Source of the DNA: Vavraia culicis subsp. floridensis | Lineage: Eukaryota; Microsporidia; Pleistophoridae | NCBI RefSeq assembly: GCF_000192795.1 | Contig: NW_007360610.1 | Coordinates: 63,417-127,416 of the forward strand | Reading direction: 5' to 3' | DNA: 64,000 nt | Shown here: positions 9,894 to 21,023 of the stretch, in pieces | How positions within the stretch are numbered: position 1 is the first letter of the stretch | Layout of the letters: the number at the start of each line of letters is the position of its first letter | Notes under the pieces: generated by a model | Database searches by the model: none | What the model was told of the DNA's origin: nothing | Seen by the model: the letters and a program-made list of their open reading frames with translations, nothing else | Position numbers and translations under genes: made by a program

Positions 9894-10415
9894 ATGATAC
9901 CCAACCTTTTCCTAACACTCAAAAAACCAAACCTCACGCACAAACACATAAAAGATACATCATCATCTCATCCCAAGCTAGTTACACAAACTCATTATCT
10001 ATTACACTTCATAACAGGGCGAATAACTCTTCCGTTCTTTAAGAAATTGTTGCTGTCGCCCAAGGTAAAGGAGATTGTTGTGTATGCCCGCAACGTAGAG
10101 AATTTCGAATTTGTATTCCGAGAATTCCGTGATCTTGTGTTTGTGCCCAGAAAGTACAATACTGTACCATCCTACAAAGATGAATATGTGTATTCCGACA
10201 AGATGCAGACATTTGAGCCGCGGATCTTTGATTGTGCGATCACGTCGTTGATTAGACCCGATCTGTACATAAATGAGGGAAATAAAAGCACAAAAATAAT
10301 CAGAGAGTTATCGGGTGGAAATGGTCGAGATCTGGCAGTGAACAAGGAATTGATGTCTTTGGTCCATTTCGGAGCAGTGTCCAAAACAAAGAAAGGTTAC
10401 GAAACAACGTTTTGA
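9894..10415 (+). CDS. Unrecognised 173-aa basic protein
   Basis: The frame is open from 9876, but the first ATG is at 9894, with AACCCTCACA immediately upstream, the CCC arrangement found at housekeeping genes here. The first 35 residues are Thr/Lys/His/Ser-rich with no clear fold. From about residue 40 the sequence looks like a compact globular domain with alternating hydrophobic and charged residues, including KEIVVYARNVENF near residue 63 and a Gly-rich SGGNGRD near residue 148. No signal peptide or membrane segment is visible. I do not recognise the family. The CCC tract suggests a conserved gene rather than a surface protein. Confidence 0.5.
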   Translation: MIPNLFLTLKKPNLTHKHIKDTSSSHPKLVTQTHYLLHFITGRITLPFFKKLLLSPKVKEIVVYARNVENFEFVFREFRDLVFVPRKYNTVPSYKDEYVYSDKMQTFEPRIFDCAITSLIRPDLYINEGNKSTKIIRELSGGNGRDLAVNKELMSLVHFGAVSKTKKGYETTF

Positions 10416-10820
10416 TTGATCATTACCAATTAATTAGGTCGTGTATTATTTTTCTGGCTAAAGCGATTGAAGTCTTGATGAATGTTTCTTCTAAAGTGAG
10501 TTGCAGAGAGTAAATTTCAATTATTAATTCCATTGTTTTTTAGTAGAGAATGTTCATTTGCCGATTCATATCCTCGATTAGAATAAATTTTCTGAAGCAT
10601 TAAGAGAAACTTGATCTGGCAGGCAGTTTTCCATTACTTACACCTGTCCACTTAACCTGGTTGTAAATCAAAGATAAAAAAGGAGGATCCAAATTTATGT
10701 AAATATGTTCACGGTGAATAAAAGAGTGATTAAATCATGTATGTGTTGTAAGCGAGTAAAAATAAAAAAGAAAGCTCGGGAATAGGTTTAAGTAAATCAC
10801 AAAACAGTAAGGTAATCTGC
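10416..10820. other. Intergenic, no gene seen
   Basis: AT-rich convergent spacer with no ORF of note on either strand. Confidence 0.5.
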
Positions 10821-11231
10821 TTAGCATCTGAAATAAGGATTTGGAAGATTTAAAACTTTGCCATTTCTTTTCTTTTGCTGAGTGATAGAGTGAACCATTA
10901 ATACGATGCTAATAAACATAATAATCACGAATACACCAAAAAATACACCTGAAAGTATACACTCGCTCTTGTCAGTATCGTAATATTTGGACATTTTAAT
11001 CTTTGGGCCCAAACCAGGCAAATTCAAGAAAAAGGAACAAACATCCGTATTGATAATCTCGTTGGAAGCGTTTGTGCTTACGTTTCCACCTCCATCAAGG
11101 AGTGTTTTACCACTTGCAAGTTCTTTTATCACATTAGCACCGTTGCTAATCAACCGTGGAACAGCTGACGTGCTGTTGTGCATGATAAAATTTATGAAAG
11201 GTAGCATGCAAATCCTAGTGAGCAAAACCAT
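10821..11231 (-). CDS. Small single-pass membrane protein, hypothetical
   Basis: A 136-aa protein with a moderately hydrophobic N-terminus (residues 1-17) that may act as a signal peptide. It then has a polar Asn/Ser-rich segment with two cysteines (C65, C91), a strong transmembrane helix at about residues 92-114, and a short basic tail (QQKKRNGK). This layout suggests a type I membrane protein with a short cytosolic tail. No family is recognised. It shares its layout, though not obvious sequence, with the proteins at 14413-14781 and 60207-60665. There is no CCC tract near the start. Confidence 0.5.
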   Translation of the reverse strand: MVLLTRICMLPFINFIMHNSTSAVPRLISNGANVIKELASGKTLLDGGGNVSTNASNEIINTDVCSFFLNLPGLGPKIKMSKYYDTDKSECILSGVFFGVFVIIMFISIVLMVHSITQQKKRNGKVLNLPNPYFRC

Positions 11232-11813
11232 TTATATAATTACTTGAATTTATCAAATAATTTGCTGGGATTGGTACATACTTTCCATTAAAAGAACATG
11301 ATAGTAATTATAGATGAAATTATACGAGCAAATCTCGTATATAGACTCATGTTTCTTGAAATAGCAAGTTTGATGATTTAATAAACCGAAATTGTGCTCG
11401 CATGCTTTTTTACCACGGAAGTTCGATTTAATAGAAATAGTGCCAACGATTTTCAGAAATCTTCATGGTTAGGTAATAACATGTTTAGATTTCTCGAAGA
11501 TTATGACACTTCTATTCTGAGAGATACTTTCTGTCAATTATCCTTGAAATAGCATTTACTCCAAATTAAGAATTTTCATCTTCGGTATTGAGAACGTGAA
11601 TGCAATCGATTTCGCATGTCTAACCAGTTAGAAAAAATGATTATTTGATGTTTTATATAAATCAGGCTCGCGACCAAGTTGCAGTCCAAAGAAGTGTGCG
11701 ATCATGTATTAGTAGGTTTAACTGAGCTTCGATATTGAAAGTAAATGTATAAAATGACTTGAGAAAGTTCTGTTTATTATTTTCCCAGGCATGCAACCAG
11801 CGCATTCTCTGAT
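11232..11813. other. Intergenic, no gene seen
   Basis: AT-rich spacer between two same-strand secreted/membrane protein genes; no coding frame of note. Confidence 0.5.
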
Positions 11814-12815
11814 CTAATAGTTGTAACTGGCAAATTCAGACGCATTATCAGCTTGCTCAGTATCTTGATCTGGTGACTCTGAAAATATTCTGGTTCTAAA
11901 ATCGCAATAATCCTCATAAATACAGCTATCAACTATGTTGTATAAAATTAACCTACTTAAATCATTGTCTAAATGCACGTCAATGATGGGGTTCCTTTTT
12001 ATATCATTACTTTTGACGTCCTCAGGTATTTGATTACCTAGCATAGCATTGAAGCATTTTCCCTGGATGTCTAAATATTGTTCATAATCTACGGATAAGA
12101 ATGTATCCGGATAGCAGTGAAATATAAACTCATACATTCTGTTTTGACAATTCCTTATAATATGTGGATGCTCAACCTTCGTAATCTCTACCTGGAATTG
12201 CTCAAATTCTATGTTTTTCGTATCTGAAGCCAAGTTTTTTTTTCTGAATATACCATTGGCAACCATTTGAATTCTTGATCTGCTATTTATATCGATAGCA
12301 CCCTCGTTTCTGAAGATAACTCGCACATTTTTATCGTGACCAAGATAACTTTGCTCGCTACCCATGAACAGTTCAAAATCTTTAGATAAATCAGCGTCTT
12401 GTCCATGAAATCTGATGCAGCAGTTTAGAAGAAAGAGTGCGAAATGGGTATCAACATTTCTGAAAAACGAGTCGAGCCGAGAAAGAACCGCATTTTCAAA
12501 TTCGTTTCCAAGGCCCAGATCTAAACAGAACACTCGTTTTATATCCCGCAGAGCAAGACCGTTTCTTGCTGTAAAGCAGGATTGTACTTTTTGCAGATTC
12601 GGATAATCTATTGTATAAACCAGAAGCTCCCCATTCGATGTTCCATTGCTATCAGCATTAGAAACTGTTTCGGATGCTTCGGTTAGCTCAGCAGATAATG
12701 TTTCCGTATCACTCTGCATATCACCGATGCAATATGTGCATGGATTTTCCACGATGTAACCATCTACCAAAGTAAACAACAACCAAGCACACACTGCTAT
12801 GAAATAATTCAGCAT
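11814..12815 (-). CDS. Secreted protein, hypothetical, 333 aa
   Basis: The N-terminus is a good signal peptide: MLNYFIAVCAWLLFTLVDG, with probable cleavage near residue 19. After a CTYC motif (about residues 27-30) and an acidic Ser/Thr-rich stretch, the chain continues as a soluble domain with scattered cysteines and no further membrane segment. The C-terminus is acidic. I recognise no domain. It is likely exported to the parasite surface, the spore wall or the host. The gene sits in an AT-rich block with other surface-type genes and has no CCC tract at its start. Confidence 0.6.
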   Translation of the reverse strand: MLNYFIAVCAWLLFTLVDGYIVENPCTYCIGDMQSDTETLSAELTEASETVSNADSNGTSNGELLVYTIDYPNLQKVQSCFTARNGLALRDIKRVFCLDLGLGNEFENAVLSRLDSFFRNVDTHFALFLLNCCIRFHGQDADLSKDFELFMGSEQSYLGHDKNVRVIFRNEGAIDINSRSRIQMVANGIFRKKNLASDTKNIEFEQFQVEITKVEHPHIIRNCQNRMYEFIFHCYPDTFLSVDYEQYLDIQGKCFNAMLGNQIPEDVKSNDIKRNPIIDVHLDNDLSRLILYNIVDSCIYEDYCDFRTRIFSESPDQDTEQADNASEFASYNY

Positions 12816-14412
12816 TTTAATTCTTGAGTAGTAAAAAATCTTTCTATTTATGTTACATTTTGATCTACCCGATTAAAATATGATCATATTGGACATCACA
12901 ATTTACGTTTAATAACCATTTATATGTCTCTTATAAGCTTATAATTTTTATTTACATGATGACTTCACGTCTTTGCCAACTAAATTAACCTAAAAACTTC
13001 TCTTGTACAACATCAACGGATCAACTGTTTAAGTGTGTAATATTACTCGTAATTTTGTAACTATTTGGCAGTACGAGCAGCAAATTAATGTGTTGAAAAC
13101 TAACACATATACAATTCACGTATTTAACTCTTGTCATTTATCAGTGAATGCTACAGAAAGATAACAATTATACCGAATAATGTGTTTAACACAAATTCGG
13201 TGTTTTGTATACGCAAAGTTTCAATTGCCTAGTTAATATATTTTTGATCAAAAAAGCTGTACAAATAGTATCTTTTGCATTGTGGAAACATGACATACTG
13301 CATCAGTCCGTACATGTCTTCATGTATTGTTCTGCTCACAATTTTTTTCTTTAAATTTTTGCATTTTTCCCTTTTTATTACTTTCTGCTTTCGTTCGTTT
13401 CCGTCTTTGTCGTGATTCTGTTTCGTCCTTTTTTTCTTAGCCAAAGGATAATTGCCATACCACACTTACTACCACATAAAAATACATTTATCTGTTCTCG
13501 TTTGTTCTATTCCTAATAATCCATCATTATCCTTTCTTCTCGTAAGCGGTTTGATTGGACACTCACATGAGTCAAATCGGACAGACAAAACTAAACGACA
13601 GCATAAATTATTAAATAATCTCTCTAGTACAAAAAAGTAAGAATAGTATTGCATCAATAACACATGCATAGTAGTAGCACTGGTCCTATTACAAAACATC
13701 ATAAATTTATTATGTTTATTATAGCATCCAAGGGCTGATTTGATCCTTCAAATATAGTCATCGATTATTTGTCAATACCACCTGCCATCACTAATACGAG
13801 TGAAAAGACGACCGGAGAGCTGATCAGCAATTATTTAAGATTATTATTTAATTTTCTGCAAAAATAAATTATTTTGTATCTGTCATAAAGCGAAAAATTT
13901 GTACTGTTACTTAATTTATTTTATTTGAGGCCTGCTCGGCTATTTTTCAAAGCAACACGTGATAACACGATTTGATGTAAAAAACGGCTTTGCTAACTTT
14001 TTACACTGAGAGTCGTTCATCTAACATCTCGCACGGCGATATCACAGTTGCTTACTGGAAATGCACAGCATGATAAAGTAACACAAAACAGATTAAGATG
14101 ATAACATAGGGAAAAATCGTTTTCATTAAATTGATAGAAAAACAGCATTCTACCTCAATATCTGGAAAATAGCATTTCTAATTGAAACTGATAGAGAGAA
14201 AATTCAACTCGAACAAAATATGGTACTCTGATTTAGAAGCTGATATGAAGTTCTGACTAAGAAATACTTAATCAAACGTAATTTATCTCATTATCGATGT
14301 TTTTAGCTGGAGAGCATCATTGATCGTGAAAAATTGAAACACAAATTGCTTTTCATCGGACAATCTGTGAATAATAAACTGCATGCAAAAAAGTTAGTAC
14401 CTCCAAATAATT
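12816..14412. other. AT-rich intergenic region, no gene seen
   Basis: About 1.6 kb. A Lys-rich 78-codon frame on the minus strand (13229-13465) and its opposites have biased composition and no start signal, so I treat them as chance frames. Confidence 0.45.
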
Positions 14413-14781
14413 TTACTTTTCTCCAATCAAATTTCTCAGTCTGAATATTCGGCGTTCGCTCGGATTAGCAGCCGCACTACTTTCCCGTCTCTTATTTCTC
14501 AATTTCATCAAAAAGTATACTAAAGCAGCGATTATGACTAGAGCACACAGAATTCCCAACAATGATGCTCCTACATGGACGGCCGTACAGCTCATCGAGT
14601 CAACTAGCGAATTATCTGTATTTTTTCGTGAAATACAGCATAGTTCCTCAACCATTTTAGTGCAAGCAGCTTGGACCTGCACATTTCTTTCATTAGAGTC
14701 GATGCCTTCAGCGAGTAAACAACTGGGATAATCCATAGCGTGGGACTGAACAATGTTGGTTGATGGATTTGAAGTGGCCAT
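14413..14781 (-). CDS. Small single-pass membrane protein, hypothetical
   Basis: A 122-aa protein with no signal peptide. The N-terminal 66 residues are polar with five cysteines (C21, C40, C48, C49, C65). A transmembrane helix lies at about residues 67-92, followed by a basic tail (KLRNKRRE and RRIFRLR). The Cys-rich side is probably extracytosolic and the basic tail cytosolic by the positive-inside rule. No homologue is recognised. Its layout matches other small membrane proteins in this window, suggesting a class of fast-evolving surface proteins. Confidence 0.45.
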   Translation of the reverse strand: MATSNPSTNIVQSHAMDYPSCLLAEGIDSNERNVQVQAACTKMVEELCCISRKNTDNSLVDSMSCTAVHVGASLLGILCALVIIAALVYFLMKLRNKRRESSAAANPSERRIFRLRNLIGEK

Positions 14782-17474
14782 AATAAACTCCTAAAAATTC
14801 TATAAAGTTTGCTTAAATACTTTTACTCACATATTAATTAACCATATACATACTTAAACATTTTTTTGTATCTGAACCCAACGGGCAGTTTTGCTGTATG
14901 TTATTGCCTAACTCTTTGAAGCACTTCCATATTCAGATACGAATTAGCAATTACTTCCTTCTCGCGTCCATCTCATCATTTGTTATCTCTGTGCACTTTG
15001 ACAACGAAAAATTAAGCATTCAAAGCACTCATAACACCTGCCTTATTTGTTCTCTTCATGTCTGAGCAATTCTAGCGTATGAATTACCCAATTATTTGCA
15101 CATATTTTTTTGCTGTGCCGATACACCCACTCCGTTCCTTTACAACAAAATAAGTGTCTATTGAGATAGACAAGGTTCAACAGCTGAACTGCATTTGGCA
15201 TGCTGTCCCTTTGTTACGCATTTGGACGGAGAAATGTGCGTATAAATTTTACTTCATCATAGATTTGGAGTGGAATTGATATATTTGGTAAATTTGTCAA
15301 CTCACTAAAAGAAGGAAGTACCAAACGCCAGTGCCTAATGTTCCTTCATCATAGATTTGGAGTGGAAGTGATATATTTGGTAAATTTGACAACTCACTAA
15401 AAGAAGGAAGTACCAAACGTCAGTGCCAAATGTTCCGTATAATTAAGATTTAGCCAGTGCAATCATGATAACATGTCAGTAATTTATTTGCCACTTAGCA
15501 TGGAATGATTATATTCAACTCTGCACAGCTTATCAGGTATCGAAGGCTACGTGATGTTGCGCGTATGTGTAAGAAAAATTAGTGTTATGAGAAGAAACTG
15601 AAGTGATAGTTCAATCCAGCGCGGCAAAAATTGATGTATTGCTTAATTTTACTTTTTTGTCACACTTTTCGAAAGTGAGCACACAATTCCGGAAACTACC
15701 AATTTGTCAAATGCTTTGAACTTGATTATTTGTTCGATAACATCCATCATTATGATTACACTTTTGCTGTAAGTCATACTTTAAAGCTCTTCATTCAACC
15801 AGGAATGCATTTTTATTTTGTGCTGCACCACCAATTGTTCCATAAATATTGTGACGCGTATCATAGTCCGTGTGTTCTTCCAAAAATCTTGTCAGTACGA
15901 ACTGTCTGAACTTAAATGTCTCAGAAATGAGGTAAAAATGTGTGTTGCCCTTACTCTTTGCACATGGCTATGATGTACTTGCCTTTCAAACATAAAGGCG
16001 TGTATTTGCAGATTGAACGCTCATTCGAACAAATTTACTTCCAAATGACAATTGATGGACCAAAAAATGAATAAACGTATTACACAGACACATTCTTGCT
16101 CTCATGCTTAACATTTATTCGTTTGATTTTGAACGATTGTATTTTTCTCTTCACTAGCACACTTCGCTACAGCCGGTATTGCTTGAGTTTATTTTCATTG
16201 ATACGCAGTCTTCCACTCGCATGCTCTGCCAATCCTTGTTAAGACTACTAAACTGTCTACCAGGCCTTTTCTATTGAGTATATACATCAGAAGCTACTTC
16301 ACCACAACATTGTCTGCTCAATAAATAATCTATTTATCTCATTATGTCATCCAAATCATACATCGGTCCAATTCTTTCTACTCGTTGAATCTACCATATC
16401 ATTGCTCAACACAATGAACCACAGAAGTGCACACACCTCAGATCAGGCACCAGCCTTCCATTGCTCTTTATTCGCACAAAAGTACGGAAACATGCTTTTC
16501 ACAAAATCTATTGGCCCAAATATTTACTTCTTATGTGACCTAACCCTGGAATACCGAACAAGAACATAGTGATTTGCCATTAATATCACTTCAATGTGTA
16601 CCAAGAGAAAGAAATGCACGTAGCATTCTCTATCTGATTGAGAGTTCACAGCTTATAAGCACTGGTAGTTTTTATTTACCAGCATATTTTATATGTTATT
16701 GAGCTGTGTGGTTCATCCTGCTGTTGAATCTCATTTCAAATCCTACCGTCAAAATGTGTCACTATGTCACTGTTTAACCCAAAAAGGACAGCATAACGAT
16801 CCATCAAAGATATCAACGCGTATTGTAGCGGTGAATAAACACTCATTGGTCCGTACCTTAATCTTTTAGAATTTTTTCACAACTAGACTGTCAATACGTA
16901 CTCAATTTTGTGGATATGTACGTGTGAACCTCTTTAAAACTACAACAAAGCTTAGACTCGATCATTGAAATAAGGTTATGATGCCGATTTTGTACAAAAA
17001 TAAACACTACAAAATTTGTGAGGTGTTCAACTTAAGCTTGGGTTTTTATAAACATCAGGAAATGCCGAGTTTTACGTGGCATGTAACCCGCCGAAAACTT
17101 GGTTAGTTTACAATTAAGAAGCTGCCAAAACAGTAAATCAAACGATACGAAGGTCATTTCAAACTGCAAAACACATAAAACGTGCGAAACAGTTTCAAAA
17201 TGTCATTTGTCAGTTCTCTAACAGGCAGCTGATTGTGCCGAACATGATAATCAACTTAAGGGGCCCGTGCTTCACCTTTGAAATGACCGCGTGCCTATCA
17301 ACAAGCAGAATAAACCCAACCCTGGCAACTCATACTCCCAGAAATAAAGGATCCTGCCATGTTAATGTACATGATTGGAGACAAAACACCACACTAACTT
17401 AACCAATGGGGTGTATCATCACCTAAAACACCATTGATTACTCACTCTTTATAACAAGAATTGTTGCACGTAGT
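14782..17474. other. 2.7-kb AT-rich region without a gene
   Basis: The longest gene-free stretch of the window. Apart from the 92-bp tandem duplication at 15253-15436 I see no coding frame with an ATG, start signal and sensible composition. Its size and many short stop-broken frames could reflect decayed surface-protein genes, but I found no traceable fossil. Confidence 0.45.
15253..15436. repeat. Tandem duplication, two copies of 92 bp
   Basis: Copy 1 is 15253-15344 and copy 2 is 15345-15436, directly adjacent and in the same orientation. By eye they differ at four positions (aattgat/aagtgat, ttgtcaa/ttgacaa, acgcca/acgtca, cctaat/ccaaat). The unit has no ORF. Substitutions without indels suggest a moderately old duplication. 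Confidence 0.9.
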
Positions 17475-17786
17475 ATGCAAGTGCTTCCCAAGGAAGATAT
17501 GAATCAGCTCGTAAAAATAGTAGAAGAGGGCGTTGAAGTGCCAATAAACGTAAGTATAAATGAGTTGTCTAAGGACGGTGAAGTGTATTCTATTGATCTA
17601 CTGTCGTGCACCAACATAAAGGACAACAGAAGGATTGAGTTCAATATTATTGAGACAGAGGAGATCACCGCTATAGATAACAGCTTGGTTTTTGAGGAAT
17701 TCGTTAATGTGATCTATGTCGATGATTATGTGGAAAGAATTGAGGACGATAATGGCTGTTTTACTGGATGGTTTAAGACCAATTGA
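17475..17786 (+). CDS. Acidic 103-aa protein, hypothetical
   Basis: A short, strongly acidic protein rich in Glu, Asp, Ile and Val with alternating hydrophobic residues, suggesting a small beta-rich fold. No signal peptide or membrane segment is visible. The final residues (CFTGWFKTN) break the acidic run. There is no CCC tract at the ATG. No family is recognised. Codon-like organisation and lack of low complexity make it more likely real than chance, but this is uncertain. Confidence 0.4.
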   Translation: MQVLPKEDMNQLVKIVEEGVEVPINVSINELSKDGEVYSIDLLSCTNIKDNRRIEFNIIETEEITAIDNSLVFEEFVNVIYVDDYVERIEDDNGCFTGWFKTN

Positions 17787-18422
17787 TGACGAGACACAGA
17801 GAATGTAGATTAACATGGTAATGTATGATACACGAGCGAAAAATAAACATGTTGTGTAAGCCATTGGTTATCAAATCAAGATTTCAACATAAATTGTGCT
17901 TATTCGCCCTTTAACAATCCCAGCCACCGTATCTACAAACATTTTTGATCGGTCCTAACCATTTTAGATTGGTAATTTGCAAAATGCGACGTGACAATTC
18001 CATAAATCATATTTTCCATACATCCTCCCGCTTTCTTACGTTTCCGGTTTCTTGCACACGCCAAAAATGAATATGCTGTCTTAGATTGAAGAAGGTCTAC
18101 TTAAAATGCTGTTAACTAAAACCACCACTTATCATTACAAAAACGAATAGGTGCTGAACCGATTAAGTTCATCAACTTAAACTCACTTTGCTCACCGATA
18201 AATGAGAAAAGTGCACACTACGTATTCAAAATTGGACTACGTTTAGGACAATCAAACTAGCAAACATTTTTTATTGCAAATAGCACTTCCTCGTACCAAA
18301 ATTAAAGAACGCATTCTTGTCAAACAACAATCCAATTGCACGTTTTACTCTTTTAATTTTCATAGCACCTAACACTAATTTTAGCGATATCACCATTTAC
18401 CACGAGGCTCACGAAGCACAAG
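17787..18422. other. Intergenic, no gene seen
   Basis: AT-rich convergent spacer between the acidic orphan and Eaf6. Confidence 0.5.
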
Positions 18423-18710
18423 CTACCTGTAGATACGTGGCAATAAAGTGCTAAAAATCCTGTCTTTGGCTTGCACCACGTACTTTTTCTTTTCATGTCT
18501 TTGTCCCAGGTAGAAATCCAAAGTATTCGTTAAAGGATAGCCCTGTCCACTTTCCAGATACTCCGTTTCATACTTATATATCTCATTTTCCAACTCATTT
18601 TTTCTTTTCATGAGTTGTTTCTGCCTCTCCAAAAGAGTAGACAGTTGTTTTTGCAGAGTTGTAAGAGCAGCTTTAGATAATTTTGGTTTCGGTTTGTGAA
18701 TTTTTGCCAT
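18423..18710 (-). CDS. EAF6: Chromatin modification protein Eaf6 (NuA4 subunit)
   Basis: A 95-aa protein. Residues about 21-55 form a short coiled coil (LSTLLERQKQLMKRKNELEN region) running into the family signature of an IY-x-(Y/F)E-xxYLE block, then a Gly/Tyr turn, a DxYL segment and a basic region ending in DRIFSTLLPR, matching the RxFSxSS end of Eaf6/MEAF6. Eaf6 is a scaffold subunit of the NuA4 histone acetyltransferase complex (with Esa1, Epl1 and Yng2), acting on H4 and H2A in the nucleus. The length fits the 90-190 aa family range. CCCC at 18714-18717 (minus strand) lies just before the ATG. Confidence 0.8.
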   Translation of the reverse strand: MAKIHKPKPKLSKAALTTLQKQLSTLLERQKQLMKRKNELENEIYKYETEYLESGQGYPLTNTLDFYLGQRHEKKKYVVQAKDRIFSTLLPRIYR

Positions 18711-19802
18711 GAAGGGGTCGAGGTAATAAATTGTATTGTGCGGGTTTGTGTTGGGCGGTTACGCTGTTGATATGCGAAGAGGTAAACAGACGAGTGCTCT
18801 AGAAATGCGAGCCGGATCCGCATAACTTGTTATTCCTGTTTTATATTGTGGAATTAAAACGTTTTAGGTGATGCATTTGCGTTCTGAATAAAGAACTTGA
18901 GCTACGAGAATATGATGGTACGTTTGATTTTTGAACGTGCACACCGAATTCTAAGCAAAGAACATTTTATCAAGACTTGATTCTTATAGAATACCGATAG
19001 TGCCACGGGTAGAGCATGGTAAACACAAAGATTACTTTTCTATAGAGTAAACAAGCACAGTACTTTATTGATGGAAGGATTTAAAGATTATCGGTATTGC
19101 TTTATCTTTACGTGGTGCATCCCTCTATTTATTGGCTCCATAGACCATAAATTGCATCCTCGTTTATGACCACCGTGCTTTATAGAACACTTACATTATA
19201 GCAGGGCCTCAGTGCTAAAAGATGGTAAATAGCATTTATTAGGATTTTTATCTCCAATACAACTTAGTAGAGCCGTTTTCATAGCGTTTACGTGCAGACT
19301 TGATGTCTTCACCATAACTTTTGTGCAAATTAAGATGAAGACCCGCTCATGAGAGATATTAACGAAACAGTGCACTCAAGCAGCGCAAGTTAACATCTTT
19401 AGCTTTGCCACCGCTCACCACTGCAGTTAACTATGCCAAGTATTGGCACTGTACTGTAAAATATTGTCTTTTACAGCCGTATCCAGGTTGCATCTCATGA
19501 TCCTGCTCGATATTTACCGCTGAAAAAGCCATACATCCGTGAGTATAGTACTATTTTTACTGGCATATCATTTCCACACCGTTGAGAAGTTCTCCAAATC
19601 AAAAACGGTTTAACATCACGTTAAGCACTTCTAATTGATCTACTAACCCTCTAACCCTATATCACACGTAAAGATCCTAGCCCGGTATATAATTGTACAC
19701 AAATACTTAATTTATATCGATTTAATTCACCAACAATAGCTTATTATCATTCATTCCACCTATCCATCACCAAGTATCCTTCGTTATAATCCTTTTACAC
19801 CA
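18711..19802. other. Intergenic, no gene seen
   Basis: About 1.1 kb upstream of Eaf6 and downstream of AC19. No frame with a start signal on either strand. Confidence 0.5.
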
Positions 19803-20150
19803 CTATACACCTTCATTCTCTGCTTCTATCATACTTTCCATCATTTCGTTGCCCATAGCTTCTAGCTCATCCAAAGCGGTACAAAGCCACTCAAAAATAT
19901 CACCTATCATGTCATTCTTCCCTACAATACTCAGCTCAACAACATCCTCCGATAAATGTGGTATGACATAACCAGCAACGACAAAAGGATGCTGCATCAA
20001 AAAGTACTGAATAACATTCATTAATGTGTGATCTTCATGTGCTATTCGAATGGTTGTAGGTGATAAGCGTGTTATGCGTGGGTGCTGCTTGATTGACTCG
20101 TAGTCCTTTTGTGATTTGCGGTTGGGATCGGTGTATGAATTCAGCGGCAT
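19803..20150 (-). CDS. RPC19: RNA polymerase I and III subunit AC19 (Rpc19)
   Basis: A 115-aa protein with the alpha-subunit-like dimerisation domain. EDHTLMNVIQYFLMQHPFV near residue 39 matches the EDHTLGNxLRYxxMKNPxV signature. GYVIPHLSEDVVELSI (about residues 61-76) matches the GYxIPHPSExxxxLRI block. AC19 pairs with AC40 to form the assembly platform of RNA polymerases I and III in the nucleus. The conserved Gly of HTLGN is Met here, otherwise the motif is well kept. The ATG is preceded by ACCCTTGGTAAAAA (CCC at 20161-20163 on the minus strand). Confidence 0.88.
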   Translation of the reverse strand: MPLNSYTDPNRKSQKDYESIKQHPRITRLSPTTIRIAHEDHTLMNVIQYFLMQHPFVVAGYVIPHLSEDVVELSIVGKNDMIGDIFEWLCTALDELEAMGNEMMESMIEAENEGV

Positions 20151-20786
20151 TTTTTACCAAGGGTAGTTTCAAACCGCCATATTACGGGGTATTGCTCTGC
20201 AATGGCAGGCACACGTAATGCGTGGTTGTAATGAGTGAAACGTATGCTAACATTGGTGGTATTACACAATGACCAGCATGTTGTCATAAAACATCTCAAT
20301 CTTTTTATGAACACTTTTTTAAAAAATCCTCTTGTTCATTTCCACACCACCTTGCACACTTTTTGGTGTGTCAAATACCTCACAACCAGTTTTAATCAAT
20401 AAATGCACCACCCGATCGTGTTTAAAATACATTATCCGTGATACTTTCTAAACTTGGTCTGATAGCGCCCTACATACAATTTGACAATATCCCGTGCTGA
20501 AATATTATACACCCGTAGTTTTAAACGTACTAATATCAATGTATACAAATTATGGAAGAATGATGATTAAATATGCTTTACACATGCCACCGCCTTAATG
20601 TCGTGCGAATACCTTTTTGCGTTTTTACTCATTTTTTATTTTCCTGACCAAGGTGCTGATCGGTAAGAACAACATCAGTTAAAATAATATGCACTGCTAC
20701 GATGCTTTGAGAGGAACACGCTCGTGCATGATGCAATAAAAGTGCCATGCGCATTTTGATTACCGAACGTACTTTGTTTAACACAG

Positions 20787-21023
20787 ATGTGTTACCTCCG
20801 TTGTTCGATAGAACAATGGTTAGTTTTTTTTAATTTACTGTTTTTAATGGCAATATTTTTGGTCTCTTTCTTTGTTTGGCACCTTTTAGCACGTAGGAAG
20901 CAGTTCATGCATAGACAGCTTTTAATGAACGAATTGCACTTTTGTGCAAGAGCAGAAAACTCAATTTTTTTGATGATCGTGTTTTTATGTATTTTGATAA
21001 TTCACGCGTCTCGTGCAAAGTGA
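20787..21023 (+). CDS. Possible small two-helix membrane protein, doubtful
   Basis: An ATG-started 78-codon frame with two hydrophobic segments (about residues 11-33 and 58-73) separated by a basic, polar loop. T-rich DNA readily yields hydrophobic frames by chance, no start signal is seen, and the spacer is otherwise empty. It is recorded because several other short membrane ORFs occur in this window. Confidence 0.2.
   Translation: MCYLRCSIEQWLVFFNLLFLMAIFLVSFFVWHLLARRKQFMHRQLLMNELHFCARAENSIFLMIVFLCILIIHASRAK

Noticed and set aside
13229..13465. Lys-rich 78-codon frame
   Set aside because: Extreme Lys bias from A-rich DNA, no start signal, overlapping opposite-strand frames of equal quality.
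20787..21023. 78-codon two-helix ORF as a confident gene
   Set aside because: T-rich DNA gives hydrophobic frames by chance and there is no start signal; kept only as a low-confidence entry.
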